A stretch of 61,947 bases of DNA from Candidatus Salinicoccus stercoripullorum (GCA_019113295.1 DXHR01000030.1:1-61947); one strand, 5' to 3'; shown: positions 33,289 through 43,065, numbered from the stretch's first letter. A program made the numbers and translations. The notes: generated by a model from the sequence alone, not told the origin.

Positions 33289-35007
33289 TCATTCGGCGCC
33301 TTTTGCCTCCCCGGGACGCGGGGAATCGGCCACGCCGTACAGCAGATGGCCGTCCGTCTGGTCGATCATTATGGCCTGCACATCCCCGAGTCTTGTGTCA
33401 GCGGATTCGACCCTGAATGACTGGGTGAACTCATACCCCATGGACTCGAGTTTCTGAAGCGCTTCTTCATTTATACCGTCTTCCCACTGTTTGCCGAGGT
33501 CGGGTGCTATATAGATGCGCGGCTCTTTGATGGCCTCTTCAAGCGGCATATTGTAATCGATGACATTCAGGATCGTCTGGGCCACGGAGGCGATGATGGT
33601 CGGTCCGCCGGGCGAGCCGAGAGTGAAGAAAGGCTTATCATCATGGAACATGATGGTCGGACATTTGGAGCTGGTCGGACATTTGGAGCTGTCCGGTTCA
33701 TTGACCTGCCCGGGTTCAGCTTCAAAATCCGTCAGATCATTGTTCAATAAAAACCCGTAATTCGGAACGATGATGCCCGACCCGAAGATCCGTTCGATGG
33801 AAGAGGTGCATGATGCGATGTTCCCCCATTTGTCAACTGCGGTAAAATGAGTGGTCTCATACCCTTCGTTGTCAGCATAATGGTTTGTCTTTACACTGCT
33901 GTCCCTGCCTTTCTGGTATTTCCACGGATTGCCTGCATCCACTTTGCCCACGTTCTTTTCCAGACTGATCTCACCGCACCGCTCTTCTATATAATCTTCA
34001 TGCAGCAGCCCTTCAAGCGGCAGAGGATGGAAATCCGGGTCCCCGATATAGCGCTGCCTGTCTGCAAGGGCGAGCTGAGTCACCTGGGACACGAGATGAT
34101 ACTTTTCCCAGGAATGCGGGTCGTAATGGGAGATATCCAACTCCTCAAACATTTTCAGCTGCTGGGCGACTCCCATGCCTCCGCCGCTCGGAGGCGCCGG
34201 GAAAGCGATTCTGTATCTTTTATAGGTGCTCCACATGGGTTCATCTATCTTTACATGGTAGTCGAGCAGATCCTGGTGGTCGAGTGTGCCGCCGTGCTGC
34301 CGGACGGTTTCCACGATGGCGTCCGCTATTTCCCCTTCGTATACGGCGTTGAATCCCTTCTCTCTGATGATTTCAAGTGTTTTCGCCAGTTCCAGCTGGG
34401 TGATGGTGTCCCCCTCCCGGAGCGGTATCCCTTCCGGAACGAATTTTTCGCGTGCTGTCTCCCTGAGACGGTGTTTGAACAGCTGGATTGTACGGTCCCA
34501 CAGAGAATTGACCCTGAACTCATTTTTTGCCAGAGTGATTGCCGGATCGATCAGCTGCTCGAGCGGCAGCGTCGCATAATTTTCATGGAGGTATTCCAGG
34601 CCTTTCATGATGCCGGGAACGCCGATCGATATGGCACTCTTTGTGCGTTCATCAAACGGCATCGTTTCCCCATTTTCCATGAAGCATTCCGGAGTCAGTC
34701 CGGCCGGTGCCCTTGAATGGGCATTGATCACTTTCGTCTCCTTTTCATCATCGTCGTAACAGAGTATGAAACCGCCGGCTCCGATGCCCGTGTTCATCCC
34801 TTCCACCACCGCCAGTGACAGCTGGATGGCAATGAGTGCATCAAAAGCATTGCCGCCTGCCTCGAGCATTTTATTGCCGGCTTGGCTCGCCTCTGTAATC
34901 GCACTTGCGACCATGCCGTCACGGCTTGTGTCCCCCTTGTTTTCATTATCTATCTTATATTTCTTCTGAGCTTTGAATATATCCTCAATACCTGCCATCT
35001 GTATCAC
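33289..35007 (-). CDS. ggt: Gamma-glutamyltransferase
   Basis: 572 residues of the Ntn-hydrolase gamma-glutamyltranspeptidase family. Self-cleavage would occur before Thr385 (ETTHFTAVD); GSPGGPTIIA is the oxyanion-side loop and LVEGMNTGIGAGGFILCYD an N-terminal family block. There is no signal peptide (it opens MIQMAGIEDIFKAQKK), unlike secreted Bacillus Ggt, so a cytoplasmic role in glutathione or gamma-glutamyl peptide turnover is likely. The conserved loop usually reading KRPLSSMxPT is here SSKCPTSSKCPT, encoded by two identical 18-base units (33655-33690). GTG 35007 or ATG 34998. Confidence 0.9.
   Translation of the reverse strand: MIQMAGIEDIFKAQKKYKIDNENKGDTSRDGMVASAITEASQAGNKMLEAGGNAFDALIAIQLSLAVVEGMNTGIGAGGFILCYDDDEKETKVINAHSRAPAGLTPECFMENGETMPFDERTKSAISIGVPGIMKGLEYLHENYATLPLEQLIDPAITLAKNEFRVNSLWDRTIQLFKHRLRETAREKFVPEGIPLREGDTITQLELAKTLEIIREKGFNAVYEGEIADAIVETVRQHGGTLDHQDLLDYHVKIDEPMWSTYKRYRIAFPAPPSGGGMGVAQQLKMFEELDISHYDPHSWEKYHLVSQVTQLALADRQRYIGDPDFHPLPLEGLLHEDYIEERCGEISLEKNVGKVDAGNPWKYQKGRDSSVKTNHYADNEGYETTHFTAVDKWGNIASCTSSIERIFGSGIIVPNYGFLLNNDLTDFEAEPGQVNEPDSSKCPTSSKCPTIMFHDDKPFFTLGSPGGPTIIASVAQTILNVIDYNMPLEEAIKEPRIYIAPDLGKQWEDGINEEALQKLESMGYEFTQSFRVESADTRLGDVQAIMIDQTDGHLLYGVADSPRPGEAKGAE
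33655..33690 (-). repeat. 18-base perfect tandem repeat in ggt
   Basis: Units 33655-33672 and 33673-33690 are identical and in frame, each coding for SSKCPT in the active-site loop. Confidence 0.95.
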
Positions 35008-35175
35008 TCTTTCCCCGTATTGATTTGAATGTTGATTACCTTTTAATTACCTTCCATGCAAATTATTAAACAAAATCATATATTTTGGACAGTGGCCGGA
35101 CTGTGCGGTGGAAATGCCCGTTGAAAATTGTTAAACTCATATAATTACAGTTGAATTGCTGAGGGAGACTATAGA

Positions 35176-35835
35176 ATGAAAGAGAAAAAAGCACTGGTAG
35201 TATTTTCAGGCGGCCAGGACAGTACGACATGCATGTTCCATGCGATGGCACATTACGATGAAGTGGAACTCGTGACGTTTGAATACGGGCAGAGGCACAG
35301 CCTTGAAATCGACGTGGCAAAACAGATTGCGGCAGAACACGGCCTCAGGCATCATGTGCTGGACATGTCACTGCTCGGACAGCTGAGTCCGAACGCCTTG
35401 ACCCGTCATGATATGGAAATAAGCGGTGATGATATGGAGATGCCAAACACATTCGTTCCGGCGCGGAATATGCTGTTCCTGTCATTCGCTTCCGCACTGG
35501 CTTATCAGACAGATGCAAAAACAATCATTACAGGCGTGTGCGAGACGGACTTCAGCGGTTACCCGGATTGCAGGGATATTTTCATCAAATCCATGAACGT
35601 TACGGCAAACCTTGCCATGGATAAGGATTTCGTCATTGAAACACCTTTGATGTGGCTGGATAAGAAAGAGACATGGGCACTTGCCGACCGCTACGGACAG
35701 CTCGATTACATAAGGGAGAAGACGCTGACATGCTATGAAGGCGTAATCGGCGATGGATGTGGCGGATGCCCGTCATGCAGGCTGCGAAACGACGGCCTGA
35801 ACGCATATCTTGATGAAAGGGAGGAGGAGGCATGA
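35176..35835 (+). CDS. queC: 7-cyano-7-deazaguanine synthase QueC
   Basis: Turns 7-carboxy-7-deazaguanine into preQ0 with ATP and ammonia. 219 residues: PP-loop SGGQDSTT near the start, [12 protein letters not shown], and zinc cysteines in [13 protein letters not shown]. Ribosome site GAGGGAG. First gene of queC-queD-queE; a TATAAT at 35140-35145 may be its -10. No preQ1 aptamer is visible in the 168 bases upstream. Confidence 0.96.
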   Translation: MKEKKALVVFSGGQDSTTCMFHAMAHYDEVELVTFEYGQRHSLEIDVAKQIAAEHGLRHHVLDMSLLGQLSPNALTRHDMEISGDDMEMPNTFVPARNMLFLSFASALAYQTDAKTIITGVCETDFSGYPDCRDIFIKSMNVTANLAMDKDFVIETPLMWLDKKETWALADRYGQLDYIREKTLTCYEGVIGDGCGGCPSCRLRNDGLNAYLDEREEEA

Positions 35836-36245
35836 TATACCAGACACCTCCGCATGACTTTGAATACGAGCTCAATAAAGATCTCAACTTTTCGGCTGCA
35901 CACCATATTCCCGACCGGCGGGCAGGGAAATGTGCCAATATACACGGCCACACTTATTTCGTGAATATGACCATAGCCGGGAACACGCTCGATGACCTCG
36001 GCTTCCTTGTGAACTTTTCAGACATCAAGAAACTGATTGATGAGGCTTTTGATCATACACTCCTGAACGATCACCCGCACTTTTCTGATATGCCTCCGAC
36101 TTCGGAAACTTTGGCGAAGACGATTCATGGGATGGTCAGCGAATATCTGGAAAGGTTGGATAACCGGCCTGTGTGCCTGCAGGTTTTCCTGCGGGAGACA
36201 CCCTCGAGCTATGTAATCTACCGTCCGAAGGAGCACAGGAAATGA
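35832..36245 (+). CDS. queD: 6-carboxytetrahydropterin synthase QueD
   Basis: 137 residues making 6-carboxytetrahydropterin from dihydroneopterin triphosphate. Zinc histidines in FSAAHHIP and IHGHTYF with catalytic Cys34 (GKCANIHGH). Overlaps queC by 4 bases (ATGA), so coupled. Confidence 0.95.
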   Translation: MIYQTPPHDFEYELNKDLNFSAAHHIPDRRAGKCANIHGHTYFVNMTIAGNTLDDLGFLVNFSDIKKLIDEAFDHTLLNDHPHFSDMPPTSETLAKTIHGMVSEYLERLDNRPVCLQVFLRETPSSYVIYRPKEHRK

Positions 36246-36961
36246 TGAAAATACCAGTACTGGAAATATTCGGCCCCACGTTCCAGGGGGAAGGCGCAGT
36301 GATCGGACAGAAGACTATGTTCATCCGCACGGCCGGCTGTGACTACAGCTGCAGCTGGTGTGATTCGGCTTTTACATGGGACGGCTCCCAGAAGGAGAAC
36401 ATCCGGATGATGACGCCCGAAGACATCTTCCGCTCACTGGACGAACTGGCGGCAGGGAATTATAATCATGTCACGATTTCAGGCGGCAACCCTGCTCTCC
36501 TTAAAAATCTGGAGCCGTTTGTGACGGCTGCGAAGGACAGGGGTATCGCACTTGCCATGGAGACCCAGGGATCAGTGTTCCAGGAATGGATGAAGCGGGT
36601 GGATGACGTCACCGTCAGTCCGAAGCCGCCGAGTTCAAACATGGAAACGGACTTCGACCAACTTGACCGGGTCCTCGCAGGACTTGAAGCGGGCCGCGGG
36701 GCATACAATCTGAAAGTGGTCGTCTTTGACAAAAAGGACTTTGAATACGCAGCCTATGTCCACATGAAGTACCCTTCGGTACCGTTCTATCTCCAGACCG
36801 GTAATCCGTATCTCGGGAATAATGTTCGGAACCATACGGAAAAACTCCTCAGGCGCTACGGTGAGCTGGTGGAGATGACTATGGGTGACACGCGCATGAA
36901 CGATGCACGGGTGCTGCCGCAGCTCCATACGCTTCTGTGGAGCAACAAACAGGGCGTCTGA
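36242..36961 (+). CDS. queE: 7-carboxy-7-deazaguanine synthase QueE
   Basis: Radical-SAM enzyme, 239 residues. Cluster motif CDYSCSWC (C-x3-C-x2-C) and FGPTFQGEGAVIG at the start, SAM glycine strand VTISGGNPALL. ATG 36242 overlaps the queD stop; AAGGAG before it. Completes GTP-to-preQ0 synthesis with queC and queD. Confidence 0.95.
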   Translation: MMKIPVLEIFGPTFQGEGAVIGQKTMFIRTAGCDYSCSWCDSAFTWDGSQKENIRMMTPEDIFRSLDELAAGNYNHVTISGGNPALLKNLEPFVTAAKDRGIALAMETQGSVFQEWMKRVDDVTVSPKPPSSNMETDFDQLDRVLAGLEAGRGAYNLKVVVFDKKDFEYAAYVHMKYPSVPFYLQTGNPYLGNNVRNHTEKLLRRYGELVEMTMGDTRMNDARVLPQLHTLLWSNKQGV

Positions 36962-37050
36962 GCGAGGCGTACAGAAGGATAAGGAACAGCCGGACTGTTA
37001 CAATATATATAAATAACCGGGTTCGTAAAAACCGGCAGGGAGGCATTTAT

Positions 37051-37683
37051 ATGAAAGTGGAAATCTGGTCGGATATCGGCTGCCCGTTCTGCTATATCGG
37101 CAAGCGGAATTTTGAAGCGGGGATGGAGGAATTTGCCGGGAAGGATGATCTTGAGATCGTCTACCGCAGTTTTCGCCTCGATCCGACTGCAGAGAAGGAA
37201 CCGGATGAAACGATGGCGGAGCTGCTCGCCAAAAAATATAACAAGAGCGTCAGGGAAGCGGAAATCATGAACAGACAGATTGCTGATACGGCTAAAGCCG
37301 CCGGCCTTGAGTTCAATATGGAGAAAGTGGTGCCGTCAAATTCGATGGATGCCCACCGTCTCGTCAAATTTGCCCGGGAGGAAGGACTGGACGCCGAAGC
37401 AATGGACAGTCTTTACAAAGCATACTTCACAGACGGCATCAATGTCGCTGACACAGAAGCACTGGCCGGTATCGGCACGGATATCGGACTTGATGAGGAC
37501 GGAGTCCGTGAAATGCTTGAAAGCGATCTGTACAAAGAGCAGGTGATCGAGGACCAGAATGTGGCGAATCAGCTCGGGGCGCAGGGCGTACCGCTCTTTG
37601 TCATCAACAGGAAGTACGGCATCTCGGGTGCCCAGCCGCCGCAGGCATTCAGGGAAGCGCTGATCAGGGCATACGAAGAGTAA
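37051..37683 (+). CDS. DsbA-family (FrnE-like) oxidoreductase
   Basis: 210 residues; thioredoxin-fold active site CPFC at residues about 11-14 (IGCPFCYIGKRNFE), helical insertion, and GVPLFVINRKYGISGAQPP with cis-Pro. No signal peptide, so cytoplasmic; FrnE relatives act as polyketide or peptide disulfide enzymes. ATG 37051 follows AGGGAGG. Sits between queE and the preQ1 riboswitch, but nothing links it to queuosine chemistry. Confidence 0.88.
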   Translation: MKVEIWSDIGCPFCYIGKRNFEAGMEEFAGKDDLEIVYRSFRLDPTAEKEPDETMAELLAKKYNKSVREAEIMNRQIADTAKAAGLEFNMEKVVPSNSMDAHRLVKFAREEGLDAEAMDSLYKAYFTDGINVADTEALAGIGTDIGLDEDGVREMLESDLYKEQVIEDQNVANQLGAQGVPLFVINRKYGISGAQPPQAFREALIRAYEE

Positions 37684-37746
37684 CAAAGCATTCTTCCAAT
37701 TGATGCACGGATATAGTATAATATGTCAGGTGCAAATGAATAGTGA

Positions 37747-37783
37747 AGAGGTTCTTAGCCCAAACCCTCTATAAAAAACTAAG
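37747..37783 (+). promoter_or_regulatory. preQ1-I riboswitch aptamer
   Basis: AGAGGTTC, a short loop, then ACCCTCTATAAAAAACTAAG, the class I consensus with P1 pairing AGAGG to CCTCT and an A-rich tail. Sits 90 bases before queF. Confidence 0.95.
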
Positions 37784-37800
37784 ACGCGGATCGATCATCG

Positions 37801-37838
37801 ATGCCATGTGCCTTAGACGGGGTGCATGGCATTTTTTT
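37801..37838 (+). terminator. Terminator of the preQ1 riboswitch
   Basis: An 8-base outer stem (37801-37808 with 37825-37832) plus inner pairs and T7, just before queF; the expression platform. Confidence 0.88.
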
Positions 37839-37872
37839 AATTGTGGAATGCATTTATCTGAAAAGGAGAATC

Positions 37873-38364
37873 ATGATGAGTGAAGATTATACAAAAGATT
37901 TGAGCCTGCTTGGCAATCAGGAGGTAAAATATGGTTTTGACTATAATCCCGGTGTTCTGGAAACATTCGAGAATAAACACCAGGGGAGGGACTACTTCGT
38001 AAAATTCAATTGTCCGGAATTTACGACGTTGTGCCCGATAACGAATCAGCCCGACTTTGCAACGCTTTACATCAGTTACATACCGGATATCAAAATGGTG
38101 GAGAGCAAAGCTTTGAAACTGTATCTTTTCAGCTTCCGGAATCACGGCGGATTTCATGAAAACAGCGTGAACATGATCATGGATGACCTGATTGAACTGA
38201 TGGATCCGAAATATATCGAGATATGGGGCAAATTCACACCGAGGGGCGGCATTTCGATCGATCCCTACTGCAACTATGGGCGCAGCGGTACGAAATACGA
38301 GCGTATGGCCGAACACCGCATGATGAATCACGACATGTACCCGGAGCACGTGGATAATCGCTGA
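37873..38364 (+). CDS. queF: NADPH-dependent preQ0 reductase QueF
   Basis: Reduces preQ0 to preQ1. 163 residues, short QueF type: catalytic Cys54 ([12 protein letters not shown]) and Asp61, with [15 protein letters not shown] (family QueF motif) and [11 protein letters not shown] 37873 after AAAAGGAG. Regulated by the preQ1 riboswitch. Confidence 0.96.
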   Translation: MMSEDYTKDLSLLGNQEVKYGFDYNPGVLETFENKHQGRDYFVKFNCPEFTTLCPITNQPDFATLYISYIPDIKMVESKALKLYLFSFRNHGGFHENSVNMIMDDLIELMDPKYIEIWGKFTPRGGISIDPYCNYGRSGTKYERMAEHRMMNHDMYPEHVDNR

Positions 38365-38418
38365 GTTTTTAAGAGGGCTGATAAGGATCTCTTCCTGAAG
38401 TTATGAGGAGGAAATGAT

Positions 38419-39057
38419 ATGCTATTTTATTTGACCGCACTTTTCTCAGGACTGCTGGTCGTGTCCAACATCCTGGGAGTCAAACTTTTCGCGGTGGGGG
38501 AGTTCATGCTGCCGGCTGCAGTCATCGTCTATATGGCGACGTTCCTGATTACTGATGTCATCGGTGAAGTATACGGCAAAAAGAATGCCAGGCGGACCGT
38601 GCAGGCGGGATTTTTCACTCAGGTGGTTGTTTTATTCTTCATATATCTGGCGATAGAACTGCCGCCGGCTCCCGCCTTCACGATGCAGGCGGAATATGAA
38701 ATGATCCTTGGCGGGAGCTTCCGGGTCATCGTTGCCAGCCTCGTTTCATATATGGTGAGCCAGCACCTGGACGTGTCGATATTCCACAGGCTGAAGGCCC
38801 GCCACGGCGTAAGGAAATTATGGCTCAGAAACAATGTGTCGGCAGGTGTCACACAGTTCGTGGATACAGGCATATTCATCACAATTGCCTTCTTTGGCAC
38901 AGTGCCTTTCGAAGCGATGGCTGGTATGATTGCGGCACAGTATGTAGCCAAGATGGTCATCGTGCTCTTCGATACACCCATCGTCTACCTGCTTGTCAGA
39001 ATTGCACGCGGCAGAAAGCGGGAAGATGCGGGATATGAAGCTCATATGCAGGTGTGA
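38419..39057 (+). CDS. YhhQ-family queuosine-precursor transporter
   Basis: 212 residues, about six helices; family block ALFSGLLVVSNILGVKLF at the start, FLITDVIGEVYGKKNARR, and DTGIFITIAFFG. YhhQ imports preQ0/preQ1 in Escherichia coli. Lies 54 bases after queF in the same riboswitch-controlled unit, so the cell can both make and import the precursor. Ribosome site GAGGAGG. Confidence 0.92.
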   Translation: MLFYLTALFSGLLVVSNILGVKLFAVGEFMLPAAVIVYMATFLITDVIGEVYGKKNARRTVQAGFFTQVVVLFFIYLAIELPPAPAFTMQAEYEMILGGSFRVIVASLVSYMVSQHLDVSIFHRLKARHGVRKLWLRNNVSAGVTQFVDTGIFITIAFFGTVPFEAMAGMIAAQYVAKMVIVLFDTPIVYLLVRIARGRKREDAGYEAHMQV

Positions 39058-39075
39058 ATGAACAGCAGACAGAGA

Positions 39076-39102
39076 AGAGCCGGCGCCCATCGCGCCGGCT
39101 CT
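39076..39102. terminator. Terminator after the queuosine genes
   Basis: An 11-base GC-rich perfect stem (39076-39086 with 39092-39102), 5-base loop; T run weak. Faces the next leftward gene. Confidence 0.75.
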
Positions 39103-39115
39103 CCCATTATTTATA

Positions 39116-39400
39116 TCAGTCTTCCGCAGTCTTCGGCTGTTTTCCGAATGTAGCGGCTTTATACAGGTGATAGGCTGCCCCAAACATCACCATGAGCGGT
39201 ACGATTATGAGTATCAGGAAGAACAGTGTCCCTCCGAATTCACGCAGTCCGTATGTTGCGAAAAAGTCCCCTGATGTCACCTCGGCAATCGGCGGATAGA
39301 AGCCGTATACGTAGATCAAGGCGATCACAACGAGTGTAAACAGATAGAAAATCATGTTTGAGATGTGATAGGCTCTTGTATACTTATCGAATTTGAACAT
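39116..39400 (-). CDS. Small membrane protein, unknown
   Basis: 94 residues with two clear helices (about residues 15-35 and 58-80) and a short C-terminal basic-polar tail. ATG 39400 after GAGGGG (upstream ATG 39430 lacks a site). No family recognised; it may be a Staphylococcaceae-restricted protein. Confidence 0.65.
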   Translation of the reverse strand: MFKFDKYTRAYHISNMIFYLFTLVVIALIYVYGFYPPIAEVTSGDFFATYGLREFGGTLFFLILIIVPLMVMFGAAYHLYKAATFGKQPKTAED

Positions 39401-39515
39401 TTTACAAAACCCCTCTGTATTAATTCTCAATCACATTATACACTATTGATATGCATATATGAATGGGAAAATAATGAGAATAGGGATTTGTGAGAAAATT
39501 CAAGGAGAGATCAGC

Positions 39516-40031
39516 ATGACTTTGAGGAAAGCGGAAAGAAATGACCTGGTGCGTGTGATGGAAATAACCAGGGCGGTCGTCCCATTGATGCAGGCTGCGG
39601 GCAATACGCAGTGGAGTGATGCATACCCCAGCCTGTCACGTTTTACGATGGACTGTGATAACGGCTCCCTCTATGTCTTTGAGGAGGATGGAGTACTCAG
39701 AGGCTTCATCGTCGTTGATGATGACCATCCAAAAGCTTACGATGATATCGGATGGGAAGTTCCGCGTCCAAAAAGCGCAGCGATGCACAGGATGGCAGTG
39801 GATCCCGGAAGTCAGGGGAAAGGGTTTGCAGGACACATGTTTAAAAGTGTAGAATCCATGTTGGTGGATGCAGGGTATCTGGGCATCCATACCGATACAT
39901 CATTGGAAAATGGGAAAATGCAGTATCTGTTTGAAAAGCAGGGGTTTGAATTCAGAGGCCGGCTCCATCTGGATGAAAATGAGGACGATTGGTACGTTGC
40001 ATATGAAAAGGTTTTCAAAATGGGTGAATAG
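39516..40031 (+). CDS. GNAT N-acetyltransferase
   Basis: 171 residues; acetyl-CoA loop RMAVDPGSQGKGFAGHM and C-terminal YLFEKQGFEFRGRL. ATG 39516 follows AAGGAGAG; an earlier start at 39459 has none. Substrate unknown. Confidence 0.85.
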   Translation: MTLRKAERNDLVRVMEITRAVVPLMQAAGNTQWSDAYPSLSRFTMDCDNGSLYVFEEDGVLRGFIVVDDDHPKAYDDIGWEVPRPKSAAMHRMAVDPGSQGKGFAGHMFKSVESMLVDAGYLGIHTDTSLENGKMQYLFEKQGFEFRGRLHLDENEDDWYVAYEKVFKMGE

Positions 40032-40106
40032 TGTACAAGTTCGACCTTCTGTTATCCATGCCAATGATGTAATATGGAATCATTACATAAGTAGGGGGAA
40101 TTTCAA

Positions 40107-41297
40107 GTGAAGTTATTGCTTAAGCTGATTGCTGGTATTGTCGTCGGTATCACAGTCGGTTCACTGTATTATGGGGTAGATGCAACAGGGGGACTGGAAA
40201 CGTTCCTTACATTGCTTGCAAGGCTGTTCGTAACGATAGAGACACTGCTCGGCGGATTCATTTTCTTCATGATTCCACTGATCATCCTGTTTTTCATCGC
40301 GAACGGTATTTCAAGAATCGGGGAAGGGTCGGGAAAAGTTGTCGGTGCGACGCTGGGTACGGCGTACCTGTCAACTTTGGGAGCCGGTACGCTGGCCTAT
40401 CTCGTGGCAATGTTCGTGATGCCGAAAATCACGGACAGCGGCAGCGTGCCGGAAGAAGCCAGCGGACTTGAACCATTCTTTGAATTTGAACTCACGCCGC
40501 TGATGGACATTCTGACAGCGCTCGTTCTGGCATTCGCGTTCGGAATCGTCATCACACTGACGAAATCACAGCTGATGGAAAAATGGTTCGAAGAAGGGAA
40601 GAACATCACCGAGTTCCTCATCGAGAAAGTGGTCATTCCAATCCTGCCGTTCTACATCGCAGGTGTATTTGCGGGAATGGCTTCAGAAGGAACGATCTTT
40701 ACTACACTTGCGGTCTTCGGTGTCGTACTGCTTGTCGCTGTACTCCTGCACTGGGTATGGATCATTGTGCAGTACTCGATTGCGGGTGCCGCGCTTGGGA
40801 AAAATCCGTTCAGAATGATTAAAAACATGATCCCGGCCTATTTCACGGCCCTGGGTACGATGAGCAGTGCCGCAACAATTCCGGTAACGCTCAAACAGAC
40901 CAAGGAGAACGGCATACGCAACAGGATTGCGGACTTTGTCGTTCCGCTATGCGCAAACATCCATCTATCCGGAAGCACGATCACGATTGTCAGTTGTTCA
41001 ATCGCAGTGATGACAGTGCTGCCCGGTTATGAACTGCCTGGCTTCGGTCCCATGTTCGGCACGATCATGCTGCTCGGCATCGTAATGATTGCAGCACCGG
41101 GAGTGCCGGGCGGCGCAATCATGGCTGCGAGCGGCATCCTGATGTCGAACCTCGGGTTCAATGAAGCGGCGGTCGCGTTCATGATTGCACTCTACATGGC
41201 ACAGGACAGCTTCGGTACTGCGACAAACATCACAGGCGACGGTGCCGTCAGCGCAGTCATCGATGCATACGAGCAGAAATTGAATAAGAAGGCATAA
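40107..41297 (+). CDS. Dicarboxylate/amino acid:cation symporter (DAACS)
   Basis: 396 residues of the glutamate/C4-dicarboxylate transporter family. The two helical hairpins show in GTMSSAATIPVTLKQ (HP1, family SSxxTxPxT) and the transport-core block PGVPGGAIMAASGIL (HP2), with a substrate Asp/Asn helix near the end (YMAQDSFGTATNITGDG). About eight helices. Substrate could be glutamate, aspartate, serine or C4 acids. Ribosome site GTAGGGGG. Confidence 0.9.
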   Translation: MKLLLKLIAGIVVGITVGSLYYGVDATGGLETFLTLLARLFVTIETLLGGFIFFMIPLIILFFIANGISRIGEGSGKVVGATLGTAYLSTLGAGTLAYLVAMFVMPKITDSGSVPEEASGLEPFFEFELTPLMDILTALVLAFAFGIVITLTKSQLMEKWFEEGKNITEFLIEKVVIPILPFYIAGVFAGMASEGTIFTTLAVFGVVLLVAVLLHWVWIIVQYSIAGAALGKNPFRMIKNMIPAYFTALGTMSSAATIPVTLKQTKENGIRNRIADFVVPLCANIHLSGSTITIVSCSIAVMTVLPGYELPGFGPMFGTIMLLGIVMIAAPGVPGGAIMAASGILMSNLGFNEAAVAFMIALYMAQDSFGTATNITGDGAVSAVIDAYEQKLNKKA

Positions 41298-41303
41298 AAG
41301 ACT

Positions 41304-41347
41304 CAGCCGCTGATTAATATTCACGTTATTCAGCGGCTGGATTTTTT
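41304..41347. terminator. Terminator between the symporter and the channel
   Basis: A 10-base stem (41304-41313 with 41330-41339) then ATTTTTT; between convergent genes. Confidence 0.8.
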
Positions 41348-41371
41348 GGATTTATACGAGTTGTTGCTGGA

Positions 41372-41785
41372 TCAGCGGTTTTGAGTATTTTTTGTAATTT
41401 CATTTACAAAGATCACGGTCGGCGATACAATGCCGAGAAAACCTTCGAACAATGAAATATACCGTATGGGACCGATGGGATTCAGGTCACCGTAGCCGAT
41501 GGACAGCAGTGTCGTACCACTGTAATAGATCATCTCTGCAAAGTTGTGGTTTTGTACAATCTTTCCCTGGTTGCTGTCCATGAGAATGGGGGCATCGAAT
41601 GAAGCGATGAAATATATGACGGCAAAAATTAGAACAAGGGAAGTCATCACTGTAAAGATATAGAGATAGAGGGGCCAATGCATAGTGAAATTGTGGGTCT
41701 TCTGCAGTTCTCCCCTTTTCTTGGCAAACGCCCCGAGCTGGAAGAGGAAAAAAATGATGAATATTGAAAGCAGTGCCTGAGCCAT
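41372..41785 (-). CDS. Two-helix potassium channel
   Basis: 137 residues, an Ion_trans_2-type channel: helix, pore loop TTLLSIGYGDLNP (family TVGYGD filter, with SIGYGD), second helix. A third N-terminal helix precedes it. ATG 41785 follows a G-rich site. No RCK domain, so ungated by that route. Possibly balances membrane potential. Confidence 0.82.
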   Translation of the reverse strand: MAQALLSIFIIFFLFQLGAFAKKRGELQKTHNFTMHWPLYLYIFTVMTSLVLIFAVIYFIASFDAPILMDSNQGKIVQNHNFAEMIYYSGTTLLSIGYGDLNPIGPIRYISLFEGFLGIVSPTVIFVNEITKNTQNR

Positions 41786-41856
41786 CTAATCCCCCCGTGA
41801 TGGAAAAGTTGTTATAATACAGTGTGTCAGTAAAAATCAGTTAAAGGAAAATCCAA

Positions 41857-43008
41857 ATGCATAAATTCTTATACATCATTATTGTAATATGTTTCCTGGA
41901 TCTGTTCATCCAGCTTCCGATCATTACACCGTTTGCGATTTCTCTCGGAGCGAGTGAATATACGGCCGGTATCATTGTTGCTGTATATTCCCTGTTTAAC
42001 ATGGCGGGAAACGTTTTCGGCGGATACTTTTCGGACAGGGCGGGCCGCAAGAACATGCTGTTGTACGGCATGGTGCTCCAGGTGGTGATCATCATGACAT
42101 ATACGATTGTACCGTCCGTGAGCCTGCTCCTTCTCATAAGGGTGGTACACGGGTTTTCAAGCGGCCTCCTGACGCCGGCTGCGTTCAGCCTGGTGGCGGA
42201 TATATCCAAAAAATCGACAATAGGCCGCTCCATGGCATTGACCGGCGTCTCGATCGGTACAGCAGCGGTAGCCGGTCCTGCCCTCGGCGGCATCATCTCC
42301 AGCCGGGCCGGCTACCAGACGGTCTATCTAGTCCTGGCTGGCATATTCATCATCGGCCTGCTCCTCCTGCTGCTGACGGTGAAGGAGAGTACGACCGAGG
42401 AAACGAGGGAAATCCACTATTCCACAAATTACTGGCAGATCATCAAAAGACCGTCGCTCATCGTCGCCTATGTCTCTGCGTTTACACTGATGATCTCCAA
42501 CGGCTCCCTTGCTTTCGGTCTTCCGTTGAAGACTGCCGCCCTCGGCCTGTCCGACCAGTCGACAGGGGCGATGCTGAGTGTATTCGGCATCACAGCCATC
42601 CTCGTATTTGCCACGCCGCTCAACCGGGTCTACAGCAGATACAGTCCGGTCTTCCTCGTAAGCACGGGTATTTTCATTGTCGGCATATCGATGATACTGC
42701 TGCATTTCATCCCCTCGACAGCATTGATGTATATGACCATGGTGATCTACGGTGCAGGATTCAGCCTCATCTTCCCGTCAATGAATAAAATCATCGGACA
42801 AAATACAGAGATGCATGAGCGGGGCAAGGCGAACGGGATATTCTATTCCTACTTCTCGGTCGGTTCCGTGGCAGGATCATTCATGTCAGGGATTTTCGCA
42901 ACCTATTTCGAAACGCCTTTCCTGTTCATCGGCATCACTATCATACTGCTGCTTTCAGCCATCTTCATTGCACACAGGAAATCAATGGAGAATGCGGAAA
43001 CACTGTAA
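41857..43008 (+). CDS. MFS exporter (DHA1, 12 helices)
   Basis: 383 residues; motif A GNVFGGYFSDRAGRKNMLL and helix-5 motif TGVSIGTAAVAGPALGGIISSRAGYQT. Drug or metabolite exporter. ATG 41857 after AAAGGAAAA; a TATAAT lies at about 41813. Substrate unknown. Confidence 0.85.
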   Translation: MHKFLYIIIVICFLDLFIQLPIITPFAISLGASEYTAGIIVAVYSLFNMAGNVFGGYFSDRAGRKNMLLYGMVLQVVIIMTYTIVPSVSLLLLIRVVHGFSSGLLTPAAFSLVADISKKSTIGRSMALTGVSIGTAAVAGPALGGIISSRAGYQTVYLVLAGIFIIGLLLLLLTVKESTTEETREIHYSTNYWQIIKRPSLIVAYVSAFTLMISNGSLAFGLPLKTAALGLSDQSTGAMLSVFGITAILVFATPLNRVYSRYSPVFLVSTGIFIVGISMILLHFIPSTALMYMTMVIYGAGFSLIFPSMNKIIGQNTEMHERGKANGIFYSYFSVGSVAGSFMSGIFATYFETPFLFIGITIILLLSAIFIAHRKSMENAETL

Positions 43009-43065
43009 CGGTGTCTTTAACGGCGTGATATGCGGGTAATCAGTACTAAGTAAGGAAGTGAGACT

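Noticed and set aside
33655..33690. Calling the Ggt repeat a recent in-frame insertion
   Set aside because: The protein length around it equals that of Bacillus Ggt when aligned by eye, so an insertion is not supported; reported instead as a tandem repeat of uncertain origin.
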